This document shows, piece by piece, positions 52,947 through 61,667 of a stretch of 64,000 nt of DNA. The stretch is from Palsa-147 sp963771905. Lineage in GTDB: Bacteria > Acidobacteriota > Terriglobia > Acidiferrales > UBA7541. Every line of letters begins with the position of its first letter. Position 1 is the first letter of the stretch. The notes under the pieces are model-generated. The model made no database searches, was not told the origin of the DNA, and was given only the letters and a program-made list of their open reading frames with translations. The translations under genes were made by a program, and so were the position numbers. Where the stretch lies: positions 310,001 through 374,000 of the forward strand of contig CAVYVI010000009.1 in NCBI GenBank assembly GCA_963771905.1, given 5' to 3'.

Positions 52947-54155
52947 TCAATACCGATAGATTTCTCCTCGTTTCAGCAGAGGTTTTTCGAAGTACCTCCA
53001 GGAAAGAGAGGCCACGCCTACGGTGATTCCGAACGCCAAGAACGACACAAAGATGCTCGGCCAATCGTTGAATCGGGTGCGTCCGTGAAGGATGAAGTAA
53101 AAGCAGGCGTGATCGATGCCGTAGTGGATCAAGTAAATACAGTACGAGTATATTCCCAGCTGACGGAACCAGCTCAGCCGGCAAAAAGCGGCCAGCTTTC
53201 CCTGGGGATGGTATACCAGGACAAGAATCAAGCAGAGCGCGAAGAATTCGATGGTGCAGGGCGCCACGACGTTTCCCTCCACCGACGCGATGTTGAGGAT
53301 CGCCGGAATCTGAATGCATATCAACACCGTCAAGATAGTCAGCATCCCGTAAATCAATTGGAGGTGTCGCTGGATCCATTCACGCCCAGCCGGAGAAGAA
53401 CTCACGATGGCCGCCAACACGCCGAGCGCCAATTGGTCTGCGCGAGACGGCGTCCACGCGAAGGCAGGGCCAATGAACGACGGCCAGCCGTAGGCGAAAT
53501 AAACGGCCACGCGAAACAACGGAGCGAACAATACCAAGGCAACCAGCAACTGCGTGAGCCTCCGGAGCGGCAAAAAATGGACAAGCAACGGAATGGTTAG
53601 ATAGAATTGCTCTTCGACGCCAAGCGACCAGGTCGGCCCGAGCCAACTCAAAGCGAAGCCCCTTTCCGAAAAAAACCAGTTTTGAAGGTATACGAAATAA
53701 AGCGGCATCGGACAGCCAGTATGAAAGGCCGAAAGCGGCTCGGCATACACGTGGACGGCGACCAGACGAACGATGAGAAACAAGATCAGCCACGCATAGT
53801 AAATGGGAAAGATTCGATGGAAGCGGCGCAAGTAGAACGTAGAAAAGTAGCGCGGAGAATTGCGCTCGCGCAGCAGAATTCCCCCAATGAGAAAGCCGGA
53901 CAGCACAAAAAAGAGGTCCAGGCCGACGGAGCCGATTCCCAGCAGCGAGAACGCCACCGTGAGGATCGGGAACGGCACCGTGTGCGGGCCGTTTGCTACG
54001 AAGTGAGTCGCGACAATCAGAACCGTCGCGAACCCGCGCAGGCCATCGAGTTCAATAATACGGCCGGATCTTTCGAACCGGGGCATCGGCGCGATTTGCT
54101 CGATTGGTTTTTGACCTGTCACTTCGAGAATTTTCAACGCGCAACTGCTTCCCAC
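52947..54155 (-). CDS. Acyltransferase 3 (OafA/YrhL family)
   Basis: 402-aa membrane O-acyltransferase with about ten helices. Motif ELDGLRGFATVLIVATHF gives the catalytic-region H, GLDLFFVLSGFLIGGILL and WSLGVEEQFYL are typical. C-terminal RYFEKPLLKRGE. It acetylates sugar hydroxyls on envelope polysaccharides. GTG 54155 abuts the stop of the upstream paralogue (TGA-GTG); ATG 54086 is a possible shorter start. Confidence 0.88.
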   Translation of the reverse strand: MGSSCALKILEVTGQKPIEQIAPMPRFERSGRIIELDGLRGFATVLIVATHFVANGPHTVPFPILTVAFSLLGIGSVGLDLFFVLSGFLIGGILLRERNSPRYFSTFYLRRFHRIFPIYYAWLILFLIVRLVAVHVYAEPLSAFHTGCPMPLYFVYLQNWFFSERGFALSWLGPTWSLGVEEQFYLTIPLLVHFLPLRRLTQLLVALVLFAPLFRVAVYFAYGWPSFIGPAFAWTPSRADQLALGVLAAIVSSSPAGREWIQRHLQLIYGMLTILTVLICIQIPAILNIASVEGNVVAPCTIEFFALCLILVLVYHPQGKLAAFCRLSWFRQLGIYSYCIYLIHYGIDHACFYFILHGRTRFNDWPSIFVSFLAFGITVGVASLSWRYFEKPLLKRGEIYRY

Positions 54156-55367
54156 TCAATACTTGTATCTGTGGCCGAGACGCACTAACGGCTGCTCGAA
54201 ATATCTCCACGAAACGCTCGCCAGAATGAGCGTCGCAATCAGCGCGATGAGCGACACTCCCGCCACTCTCAACGTCATATAAATCGGCGGTGGGCCGTGC
54301 AGCAAGAGCTTGTAAAAGACCAGTGCTACGCCGAGTTGTATCAAATACACACAATAGGAGATCTTCGCCAGATATCGCACCCAGCCCCAACGACAAACCG
54401 CCGCCATCCGGCTGCCCGGGTCGTAAACGAGGACCAGGATTACAAACGAGGCGAGCAGCGCATTTGCGCTCTTCCCGACGGTAGACCCAATAAGTGTATA
54501 CGAGTGTTGTTGAAGCAACTTGAGACAGATTTCGAGAAGGACGCACATACTGATCAAGCCGTAGAGCAGCCGGACGTGCTGGCGGATCCATTCTCGGCCC
54601 GCTGCTGAATCCGCAAGGAGAGCGGCCAGCATTCCCAACGAAAGACTGTCCATGCGGCACGGCAGCCAACTGAAAGCGGCGTCAGGGCCGAGGGGCATCC
54701 AGCGGATCAGTGCGAAGCGAAGTATCGGAGCCGCGACTACGATCGAGATCAGTGCATATGCCAGCCGACGACGAGACAGAGATTTCACCAGCGCGGGCGC
54801 GATGAAATAGTATTGTTCCTCGACCGACAAAGACCACATCGGCCCTAGGAAATACCACGCGTACCGGAGCGGATGCGGCCACCAGGTCCACCCTCCAACA
54901 ACGAACCAGCTCTGGAGGGACAAGAGATATAGCGGAAGTGGGCAAATCGAACGGAAGGATTCACTGCGCGCGTGGAACCACGCGACTCCGATCACGGCCG
55001 CGAGCGCATACAACAGAACCCAAAGATACGAGATCGGGAGGACACGGTAGAAGCGGCGCACGTAGAAGGTCTTGAAATAGTTTGGAGACGGTCGCGTGTT
55101 CAGCAGAATCCCACCGATCAGAAAACCCGAGAGGACGAAAAAAGCGTCCAGCCCCAGGCCGCCCTCATCGAAAAACCAAAGTAGGCCGGCGACAACGGGA
55201 TGGTTTGGAACTCGATAGTATATGCCCCAGAAATGAGAAAAAATCACCATAATCAGGGCGAATCCACGAAACCCATCGAGCTCGAGGAATCGCGATGGTG
55301 GGGCCACGCGGGCGGAGGCGGCAGCGGGAATAGCAGCGGGGCTTAAGGAAGAGACCGTGGTTTCCAC
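54156..55367 (-). CDS. Acyltransferase 3 (OafA/YrhL family), paralogue
   Basis: 403-aa polytopic O-acyltransferase, paralogue of the gene immediately downstream: LELDGFRGFALIMVIFSHF, GLDAFFVLSGFLIGGIL, SLSVEEQYYFIAPALVK and the ending RYFEQPLVRLG. First gene of this minus-strand pair; both share the same order of helices and similar C-terminal motif. Tandem duplication and divergence are likely. They probably modify an exopolysaccharide or O-antigen with different acyl groups. Confidence 0.88.
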   Translation of the reverse strand: METTVSSLSPAAIPAAASARVAPPSRFLELDGFRGFALIMVIFSHFWGIYYRVPNHPVVAGLLWFFDEGGLGLDAFFVLSGFLIGGILLNTRPSPNYFKTFYVRRFYRVLPISYLWVLLYALAAVIGVAWFHARSESFRSICPLPLYLLSLQSWFVVGGWTWWPHPLRYAWYFLGPMWSLSVEEQYYFIAPALVKSLSRRRLAYALISIVVAAPILRFALIRWMPLGPDAAFSWLPCRMDSLSLGMLAALLADSAAGREWIRQHVRLLYGLISMCVLLEICLKLLQQHSYTLIGSTVGKSANALLASFVILVLVYDPGSRMAAVCRWGWVRYLAKISYCVYLIQLGVALVFYKLLLHGPPPIYMTLRVAGVSLIALIATLILASVSWRYFEQPLVRLGHRYKY

Positions 55368-56458
55368 CTAATGCCTTACCTTTCGCAGCCGTGATAAGAA
55401 TGATTTTGCTAGCGCGAACCGCGGCAGGCCCACTTCATGATCACGTGGGTCTCGGAGCCAGACGTAGAGGATCCGAGCCGCTCCCGCGCGGCGAAAAAGA
55501 GCACTGAATGCCGCCTGTCGCGTCATGGGTTTCGAGCGATTCGCCCCGTACTGCGCGTTCCGAACTCAACTGGAGCAGACTTCCCCACGCGCGAGGGAAT
55601 CTTCGCTGACGTAGAACATGCATCTCATGGGCCATGAGGAAAAGCTAGAAATGGTTTTTTATCTGTGACTTATCAGTGTGCTCCCTGAGCGTTAGGGGAA
55701 GGCGTGCTGTTTTGGTGACGGAGCTTTGGACGTGCGACAGAGTTTTCAGTGTGTCGCCACATCGATGTCCGCGTGGGCTTTCAGGCGGCCAATCAGAGCC
55801 TCGTTTTCAGCTTCCCCCTCTCTTACTTGCCAGAACACTCTCTTCAATCTAAGCGTCATCCGCATTCCGGTCGGGCTCACATGTGATCGACGCAGATTAT
55901 TTCAGCCATCCAGGCCGGCCCCCCACGACCTGAGTGCGGGGGGGACCTCGAACTGTGCAGCGGTGCTCAACCTCGCCGGCCTCTGTTCCGACGGTGCCCC
56001 AGATCTCCGCGCCGGAGCGTCTCGAGCCGTTTGCGCGCCTCCGGATTAGGCATGAGGCCGAAAATCTCGATCGGCAAATTCCTGGCAATCTCACTGAAAT
56101 TGCGCGATGTACCTGCCACTGGCCCCAAGGTTTTCGCCTCCGCGAAGCACTCGTATAAGGACGGATTGAAGCCTCCGATGTCTCCAAGTAGAGACGCTTT
56201 GGGGGTAGCCCAGCGCACGCCCGACCCGGCCGCGGTTCTGCTGGGCTCTCCGAGAGACTTGGACAGCATCATTGCGCTTTCGTGCTTGCTCGTAAACATT
56301 TAATTCTAAGTATCTTACCTACCGTTAAGAAGATCAGAATCACTCTCCGACGAGAGCAAACGGAGAGGGGTTATTCGGGGGTCCTCTGTGGACTTTCAAG
56401 TGCTCTACCAGCCCTAAGGTAGTGGCTGATCAGACTACCAATCGCAAGGAGGACACTC
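55368..56458. other. Long region with no convincing gene upstream of the Flp pilins
   Basis: Nearly 1.1 kb. Open frames on both strands (for example minus 55967-56299, 110 codons, and plus 56031-56303) overlap each other, lack ribosome sites and resemble no known family. At the 3' end a likely pilin leader: stem CTCTCCG/CGGAGAG at 56343-56367, stem CTACC/GGTAG at 56405-56422, then the ribosome site AAGGAGG. Could contain a decayed gene, a non-coding RNA or an extended promoter. Confidence 0.4.
56343..56422 (+). promoter_or_regulatory. Structured leader upstream of the first Flp pilin
   Basis: Two small hairpins lie 37-116 bp upstream of the pilin ATG: CTCTCCG (56343-56349) with CGGAGAG (56361-56367), 11-nt loop, and CTACC (56405-56409) with GGTAG (56418-56422), 8-nt loop. 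The sequence does not match the c-di-GMP-I riboswitch consensus by eye. A regulatory leader of a highly expressed pilin mRNA is possible. Confidence 0.3.
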
Positions 56459-56665
56459 ATGAGTACCTTGGTTTATCGCCTCTGGAAAGAGGAAGAGGCG
56501 CAGGACCTCACCGAATACGCGTTGCTACTCGTGCTAATCGCACTTGCAGCCATCGTGGCGGTGAAGGGCTTGGCGACCGCGATCGAGACCGTGTTTAACA
56601 ACGCGGCCACCAATTTGACTACCAATGCCGGTGGCGGCGGTGGCGGCGGTGGCGGCGGAAGTTAG
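56459..56665 (+). CDS. flp: Flp-type pilin (1), polyglycine tail
   Basis: 68-aa type IVb prepilin, major subunit candidate of the Tad pilus. Short leader ending before QDLTEYALLLVLIALAAIVA; Glu at +5 of the mature end (TEY) as usual for Flp. The C-terminus is TNAG followed by a total of ten glycines and a serine, encoded by three copies of GGTGGCGGC plus GGA at 56630-56659. Strong ribosome site AAGGAGG at 56446-56452. Cleaved by the prepilin peptidase encoded at 57621. Confidence 0.93.
   Translation: MSTLVYRLWKEEEAQDLTEYALLLVLIALAAIVAVKGLATAIETVFNNAATNLTTNAGGGGGGGGGGS
56630..56659 (+). repeat. Glycine-codon microsatellite in Flp pilin 1
   Basis: A 30-nt tract made of three perfect 9-bp units GGTGGCGGC plus GGA encodes ten glycines. 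Pilin 2 has a related tract at 57080-57100 (seven glycines) with less perfect units. The repeat is multiple-of-three, so slippage changes tail length without frameshift. Confidence 0.8.
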
Positions 56666-56680
56666 GCAGCGCGGCACATT

Positions 56681-56721
56681 CGTTTCTGCCGCTGGGCACT
56701 GTCCCCCCGGCGGCAGAAACG
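56681..56721 (+). terminator. Strong hairpin after Flp pilin 1 (attenuator or processing stem)
   Basis: CGTTTCTGCCGCTGGG (56681-56696) pairs with 56706-56721 (ends CGGCAGAAACG) in a 16-bp stem with one G-U and a 9-nt loop. No T-run follows, so it may act as an mRNA stabiliser or partial terminator lowering expression of downstream genes relative to the pilin. Confidence 0.5.
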
Positions 56722-56905
56722 AGATCTACAAACACGTGGCGATGAGGCATAGTTGACCATCTCCGCGAGCTTACAGACCTGCGTTTCGTGTTTGTGCCAG
56801 CCGGTCGAACGGGTATTCAAGCCGTAGTCGCGGCTAAATGAACGCATCGTCAAACTCAGTTTTTGCTGAATTCTCAAGCGGGTGGCAGACGTGAGGAGGA
56901 AGCCC

Positions 56906-57106
56906 ATGGACACTCTGGTTCGTCGCCTCTGGAAAGAAGAACAGGGACAAGACCTCACAGAATACGCTTTGCTGTTGGTGCTGATCGCACTGGCGGCCAT
57001 CGTCGCGGTGAAGAACTTGGCGCTCGCCATACAAGTCATTTTTCTCGGCGCAGCCGCGGATTTGGCGCTCGCCGGTGCCGGCGGCGGTGGTGGCGGCGGA
57101 AGTTAG
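56906..57106 (+). CDS. Flp-type pilin (2), polyglycine tail
   Basis: 66-aa paralogue of pilin 1: MDTLVRRLWKEEQGQDLTEY, the same hydrophobic core ALLLVLIALAAIVAVKNLAL, then AIQVIFLGAAADLALAG and a C-terminus of seven glycines and a serine. ATG 56906 with GAGGAGGA upstream; GTG 56882 would add an unrelated leader. Lies 240 bp after pilin 1, separated by a hairpin and a duplicated flank. Confidence 0.92.
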   Translation: MDTLVRRLWKEEQGQDLTEYALLLVLIALAAIVAVKNLALAIQVIFLGAAADLALAGAGGGGGGGS

Positions 57107-57120
57107 TTTGGCAGCACAAT

Positions 57121-57160
57121 CGTTTCGCCGCCGGGTAATGTCACCCCGGCGACGCGAACG
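57121..57160 (+). terminator. Imperfect hairpin after Flp pilin 2, copy of the first
   Basis: Begins CGTTTCGCCGCCGGG at 57121-57135 and ends with the partly complementary CCCCGGCGACGCGAACG at 57144-57160. Outer CGTT/AACG and inner CCGGG/CCCGG pairs remain, with mismatches between. Same distance after the stop codon as the hairpin behind pilin 1, so it is a diverged duplicate. No T-run. Confidence 0.4.
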
Positions 57161-57342
57161 AGGCTTCGAAAAACGGACTGAGGTATTGATGACCGCGGTC
57201 GTTGAAAGGGCGGCACCGCGATGCGGGACGGTGCGGGCAGGTAGGATAATCACTCGAATCGTATTCCGGACCGCATGACGGGATCGTCAAACGCAGTTTT
57301 TATAAAGTTCTAAATGGATGGCAGATTTCCAGGAGAAAGCAC

Positions 57343-57528
57343 ATGGAAGCCCTGGTTCGTAGGCTTTGGCAAGAAGAAGAGGCACAAGACCTCACCGAAT
57401 ACGCACTGTTGCTCGTGCTCATCGCACTTGCGGCCATCGTAGCAGTAAAGGGCTTGGCGACCGCGATCGAGACCGCGTATAACGATACTGGCAACAGTCT
57501 GACGAATGCCATTCATAGCGGCACGTGA
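57343..57528 (+). CDS. Flp-type pilin (3)
   Basis: 61-aa third pilin copy: MEALVRRLWQEEEAQDLTEY, core ALLLVLIALAAIVAVKGLAT shared exactly with pilin 1, and a hydrophilic tail ETAYNDTGNSLTNAIHSGT without polyglycine. Ribosome site AGGAG 8-10 nt before ATG 57343. It is the copy nearest to the prepilin peptidase and lacks the trailing hairpin of the other two. Confidence 0.92.
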   Translation: MEALVRRLWQEEEAQDLTEYALLLVLIALAAIVAVKGLATAIETAYNDTGNSLTNAIHSGT

Positions 57529-57620
57529 ATCTCAACTGCGCGACCATTTCATTTTCACCGTTCGGCTTTCTCTTCCGGCGGCTAGGCCGAGATTCCGAAG
57601 TTCGAGGCACGAGGGAACAA

Positions 57621-58148
57621 ATGCCCATGACAACGCAACTGCTGGCACTTACTTTTGCCGTTTGGGCGGGATGGTCTGATTGGCGCTCGCGCCGGATTCC
57701 GAACCGGATGACGGTCCCTGCCCTGTTGATGGGCATCGCCGTCAACGCGTTTTTCTCCGGTTGGACCGGGGTAAAGTTTTCTTTGGAAGGCGCAGGACTC
57801 GCTCTCGCAATCCTCTTGCCGGTGGTTATACTGCGAGGATTGGGAGCTGGAGACTGGAAGATGATGGGCGCCCTCGGGGCGTTTGTCGGTCCGCGCGGAA
57901 TTGTAGTGATTCTGGTATTCGCAATCATGATCGGCGGCGTGATGGCTATTTACGCGATGATTCGCCAGAGGCGGGTTATCGAGACGCTCAAGAATCTGTG
58001 GATACTCGTCACCGGGTTCTTCATCTTCGGACTCCGGCCGAACCTCAAGGTTTCGCTTGACAATCCCGGGCTGATCAAGCTGCCATTCGGAGTGGCTGCA
58101 GCCGCGGCTACGGCGTTTGTTCTGTCCGCCGGCTATTTCGTCCGCTGA
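57621..58148 (+). CDS. cpaA: A24 prepilin peptidase (TadV/CpaA)
   Basis: 175-aa inner-membrane aspartic protease that cleaves Flp prepilins. The catalytic Asp residues are in GWSDWRSRRIPN and GLGAGDWKMMGALGAFVGP. ATG 57621 has GAGGGA upstream; a second ATG at 57627 is possible. It starts 92 nt after pilin 3. Confidence 0.93.
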   Translation: MPMTTQLLALTFAVWAGWSDWRSRRIPNRMTVPALLMGIAVNAFFSGWTGVKFSLEGAGLALAILLPVVILRGLGAGDWKMMGALGAFVGPRGIVVILVFAIMIGGVMAIYAMIRQRRVIETLKNLWILVTGFFIFGLRPNLKVSLDNPGLIKLPFGVAAAAATAFVLSAGYFVR

Positions 58149-58172
58149 GTTTGTTACGGGGAGAGCCCTGCA

Positions 58173-59009
58173 ATGCGTAGAGATCGACTTTTAATCGGAT
58201 TATCAATCGCGCTCGTCCTAGGAATCCTCGCGAGCGTCTTTATCTACCGCCAGATTGCCCGGCTGGTGGCGATCAAACCCGCACCCGCCAGTCAACTCGT
58301 CGTGTCCGCCGAGCGCCTGCCCTTGGGCACGAAGCTCGAACCGAGCCAACTTCGTGTCATTGCTTGGCCGGGCGGTACAGTTATTCCAGGGATGTTTACG
58401 CGTGTCGAGGATGTTGTTGGGCGGTCACTGTTATCGCCTTTGGCGGAAAACGAGCCGGTTTTGGAAAGCAAGTTGGCGCCGCGCGGGGCCGGACCGAACA
58501 TTTCCGCAGCGATACCGGACGGAATGCGAGCGATTACGATCCCGGTGACTGAAGTTGTGGGTGTTGCGGGATTTGTGGTCCCGGGGTCGGCAGTTGACGT
58601 TGTGGTCACGGCTTCCACTCCTGACTATAAGGGCGGGTCGGTGACGAAGACGGTCCTCGAAGACGTGACGGTGCTAGCCGTAGGCCAGCAAGTCCAAGCG
58701 GACAAAGAAGGCAAAGCCACGGCGCCCTACCAGGTCGTTACGGTCCTAGTGACTCCGGAAGAGGCGGACAAAGTGGCGATGGCCAACAGCGTTGGGCAGA
58801 ATCGCCTGCAGCTAGTCCTTCGCAACACGATTGACACAAAGAAAACCGATCCTCCACTTCTTTTCGAAACGGGCCTCTTCGGTTTCGTGACGCCAGCTCC
58901 GCCACAACGGACCTCAAAGCCGCGAGCACCCGCGGCACCGGCGGCTCCTGTGATTGTCGAAGTGATTTATGGAAACAAGCGGGAAACGAAAGCTTTTCCG
59001 AACCCATGA
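58173..59009 (+). CDS. cpaB: Pilus assembly protein CpaB/RcpC
   Basis: 278-aa periplasmic protein with an N-terminal helix (GLSIALVLGILASVFIYRQI) and the SAF/CpaB-like domain: RLPLGTKLEPSQLRVIAWP, GRSLLSPLAENEPVLESKL and RAITIPVTEVVGVAGFVVPG. It links the inner-membrane complex to the CpaC secretin. Stop overlaps the next start (ATGA). Confidence 0.94.
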   Translation: MRRDRLLIGLSIALVLGILASVFIYRQIARLVAIKPAPASQLVVSAERLPLGTKLEPSQLRVIAWPGGTVIPGMFTRVEDVVGRSLLSPLAENEPVLESKLAPRGAGPNISAAIPDGMRAITIPVTEVVGVAGFVVPGSAVDVVVTASTPDYKGGSVTKTVLEDVTVLAVGQQVQADKEGKATAPYQVVTVLVTPEEADKVAMANSVGQNRLQLVLRNTIDTKKTDPPLLFETGLFGFVTPAPPQRTSKPRAPAAPAAPVIVEVIYGNKRETKAFPNP

Positions 59010-60466
59010 GACTTCACAGGTTGATGCCAATTATGAAAACTTGGACGCGAATCGGCCACGCTCTGCTATGCGCGGCGGCCGTGGCTTTAATTCTAACCTC
59101 CGATCCCGCGCTCATGGCGGCATGGGGCGCAGCGCGTGCGCTTGCCTCCGATCCACCCGAGCAGGACCAGGCTCCTCCGCAGTCCGCTCAGGCCCCTCAG
59201 AATCTGCACCTGCTTGCAGGGCGCTCGCTCCTGATTACCTCGCCCGCCGTCGTCAAACGCGTTTCGCTGGCTGATCCGAACATCGCCGATGCCATCATAG
59301 TGAGCCCTTACCAGATTCTTCTCAACGGCAAGCAGCCGGGCAGCGTTTCGCTCCTGGTTTGGGACGCCAACGATCAGAGTCAGGCGTTCGACATCTACGT
59401 GGACCTGGACATCCTCGCCCTCAATCAGAAAATTCACGAGGTGTTTCCGAACGAGGCGGTTCAGTTGGAGGCTTCGAAGGACGTCGTGATGCTTTCCGGG
59501 AAAGTATCCTCCAAGGCTATTGCCGATAAGATTTATGCCGTGGTTTCCTCGGCAGTGCCCAAGGTAATTAGCCTGATGGAAGTACCGCCGGCGCCGGCGC
59601 CGCCTGAGATTCTGCTGGAAGTGAAGTTCGCTGAATTAGACCTCGGAGCTCTGAATAATTTGGGTGTCAATCTTTTCACCTTTCCCGGATCGAGTAAGAC
59701 ATTCGGCACGGTCTCGACAGGGCAGTTTTCACCCCCCACTCCGACGATCACCCCGGGAACAAATGGCACGGCGACGACCTACGGTTTGGGCTTCGGCCAG
59801 GCGCTCAACTTCTTCCTGTATCGTACCGATCTCAATGCCGGGATGATGCTGGAAGCCTTGGCGCAAAAGAACGTGCTCCAGATTCTCGCGGAGCCAAACT
59901 TGCTGGCAGAGAGCGGTAAGGACTCATCATTTCTTGAGGGAGGCCAATTCCCGGTTCCCGTGGTGCAGGGTGGAGCGAGCGGTTCAGTGCCGACGGTTTC
60001 AATCGTTTTCAAGGACTATGGAATCAAGCTGAATTTCCATCCGGATATCACCGAGGACGGCCACATTCACCTCAAGGTAGAACCATCGGTGAGCACCCTC
60101 GATTACGCGAATGCCGTCACGCTCTCCGGGTTCGTGATCCCCGCGCTCGCGACTCGATCCGTGGAAGCGGAGATGATCCTCGATGACGGTCAAAGCTTCG
60201 CGATAGCGGGTCTCGAAGATCAAAGGGTCACGGATACGTCCCAAAAGGTGCCGGGCATCGGCAATGTCCCGGTCCTCGGAAATCTCTTCAAGAGCAAGTC
60301 ATTAAACAAGACGCGGACCGAGTTAATTATTCTGGTCACTCCGCACATCGTTCATCCGATCACTAGCACGGGCAAAAAGCCTGAAGTGAAGTATCCCGAA
60401 AAGTTCATGCCGCCATCCAAACAAACGCCCGAAACGCCGACATCGAACGCGCCGGGCCCGAAGTAG
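59006..60466 (+). CDS. cpaC: Tad secretin CpaC/RcpA
   Basis: 486-aa outer-membrane secretin. Signal region LLCAAAVALILTSDPALMAA. N-terminal BON/N-domain (RSLLITSPAVVKRVSLADPN, SVSLLVWDANDQSQ) and the secretin core: ILLEVKFAELDLGALNNLGV, VLQILAEPNLLAESGKDSSF, DYGIKLNFHPDITEDGHI and VPGIGNVPVLGNLFKSKSLN. It starts at ATG 59006 overlapping the cpaB stop; the helix-containing leader is long but plausible. Confidence 0.94.
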   Translation: MRLHRLMPIMKTWTRIGHALLCAAAVALILTSDPALMAAWGAARALASDPPEQDQAPPQSAQAPQNLHLLAGRSLLITSPAVVKRVSLADPNIADAIIVSPYQILLNGKQPGSVSLLVWDANDQSQAFDIYVDLDILALNQKIHEVFPNEAVQLEASKDVVMLSGKVSSKAIADKIYAVVSSAVPKVISLMEVPPAPAPPEILLEVKFAELDLGALNNLGVNLFTFPGSSKTFGTVSTGQFSPPTPTITPGTNGTATTYGLGFGQALNFFLYRTDLNAGMMLEALAQKNVLQILAEPNLLAESGKDSSFLEGGQFPVPVVQGGASGSVPTVSIVFKDYGIKLNFHPDITEDGHIHLKVEPSVSTLDYANAVTLSGFVIPALATRSVEAEMILDDGQSFAIAGLEDQRVTDTSQKVPGIGNVPVLGNLFKSKSLNKTRTELIILVTPHIVHPITSTGKKPEVKYPEKFMPPSKQTPETPTSNAPGPK

Positions 60467-60493
60467 AGAATAAAGGAGCAGGCACCCAAGACT

Positions 60494-61660
60494 ATGCTGA
60501 CGTCAGCGATTTTGAGCAACGATGCCAGCAGCAGTGCGCAACTGAAGGCTGCTCTCGAACAAACCGGCATGATCTCGTCGGTTCGAGACTGGAGTCTCGG
60601 GAAGTTGCCGGATTCCGCCGAGGCGATTCCCGACGTGGTGCTTCTTGACATCTCGCGCGAGCCGGAGCCCTTTTTCGCTCAGGCAGCGCGCATCCGCCGG
60701 CTGCGGCCTGGAATACGGATGATCGTCTGCTCGCCAACGACCCAGCCGAGTCATCAAATGCTCATCGAGGCGATGCGCTGCGGGGTGCAGGATTTCATTC
60801 CCAAACCCGCAGATCCTCAGTTGCTGCAGGAGACGTTACTCCGGATCTCGCAGGAAAATCGCCCGAACGAGTCGCTCACGCCCGACAAACTGATCGTGGT
60901 GATGGGTGCCAAGGGCGGCGTCGGCGCAACGACCGTAGCCGTCAATCTCAGCGTTCAGTTTGCGCAGTTGCCTCAGAAGCGTGCAGTACTTCTCGATTTC
61001 GCGCGGCCGCTGGGCCTGATCCCGCTCCAGCTCAACCTGACACCTCAATTCACCGTGCGCCACGCGATCGAGAACCTGGATCGCCTCGATAGCCATTTTT
61101 TCAGTGGCCTCCTCACGCGACATTCGTCCCGGCTGGAAGTGCTTGCCGGTTCGTCTCATCCGGAGGAGTGGCAGCAAATTCCGGTCACTTCTCTGCTCCG
61201 TGTGATCAACGTTTCCCAGAATAGCTTTGATTTCGTAGTGGCCGATCTGGGATCAGAATACTCGTCGGAATGGCGGAGCGTCCTGCAGATGGCCCGCATG
61301 ATTCTGCTCGTTGCGGAAACGAATGTTCCGGCACTCTGGGCTTTGGAACGTCGCCTGATGGCTTTGACCGGCCTTGGTGTTGATCCGGAGCGCGTTCGCA
61401 TCATCATCAATCGTTGGCGGCGCGGAGACGAAGAAGCGCTAAAGGCCGTCGAGAGAAGCACGAAGCGAACCATTTTCGCTTGCCTTCCCAATGACTATCG
61501 CCGGGTCAGCGAAGCAATCACTTTGGGTTCTCCCTTGCAACGTAACGGCAACGATGGAATTGCCAACCGGTTCGCTGAACTCGCCGCTCAAATCGGTGGC
61601 ACGCGGATCGAGGGAGGCCCGAGGCGGTCCAGTTTGAGCAACCTGTTCTCGAAGAGGTGA
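60494..61660 (+). CDS. tadZ: TadZ/CpaE-type pilus localisation ATPase
   Basis: 388-aa protein with an atypical receiver (about 1-120: LLDISREPEPFFAQAAR, FIPKPADPQ) fused to a MinD/ParA-like ATPase. Its nucleotide loop is GAKGGVGATTVAVNLS, where the usual Lys is replaced by Ala as is common in TadZ/CpaE. DLGSEYSSEW and LLVAETNVPALWAL are the later ATPase strands. It directs the Tad machine to its cell pole or site. Confidence 0.92.
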   Translation: MLTSAILSNDASSSAQLKAALEQTGMISSVRDWSLGKLPDSAEAIPDVVLLDISREPEPFFAQAARIRRLRPGIRMIVCSPTTQPSHQMLIEAMRCGVQDFIPKPADPQLLQETLLRISQENRPNESLTPDKLIVVMGAKGGVGATTVAVNLSVQFAQLPQKRAVLLDFARPLGLIPLQLNLTPQFTVRHAIENLDRLDSHFFSGLLTRHSSRLEVLAGSSHPEEWQQIPVTSLLRVINVSQNSFDFVVADLGSEYSSEWRSVLQMARMILLVAETNVPALWALERRLMALTGLGVDPERVRIIINRWRRGDEEALKAVERSTKRTIFACLPNDYRRVSEAITLGSPLQRNGNDGIANRFAELAAQIGGTRIEGGPRRSSLSNLFSKR

Positions 61661-61667
61661 ATTTCTG

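Noticed and set aside
56343..56458. c-di-GMP riboswitch in the pilin leader
   Set aside because: Hairpins are present but the conserved core elements of the GEMM class could not be matched.
60908..60955. Loss of the Walker A lysine in TadZ
   Set aside because: Ala at this position (GGVGATT) is common in TadZ/CpaE proteins and is not a defect.
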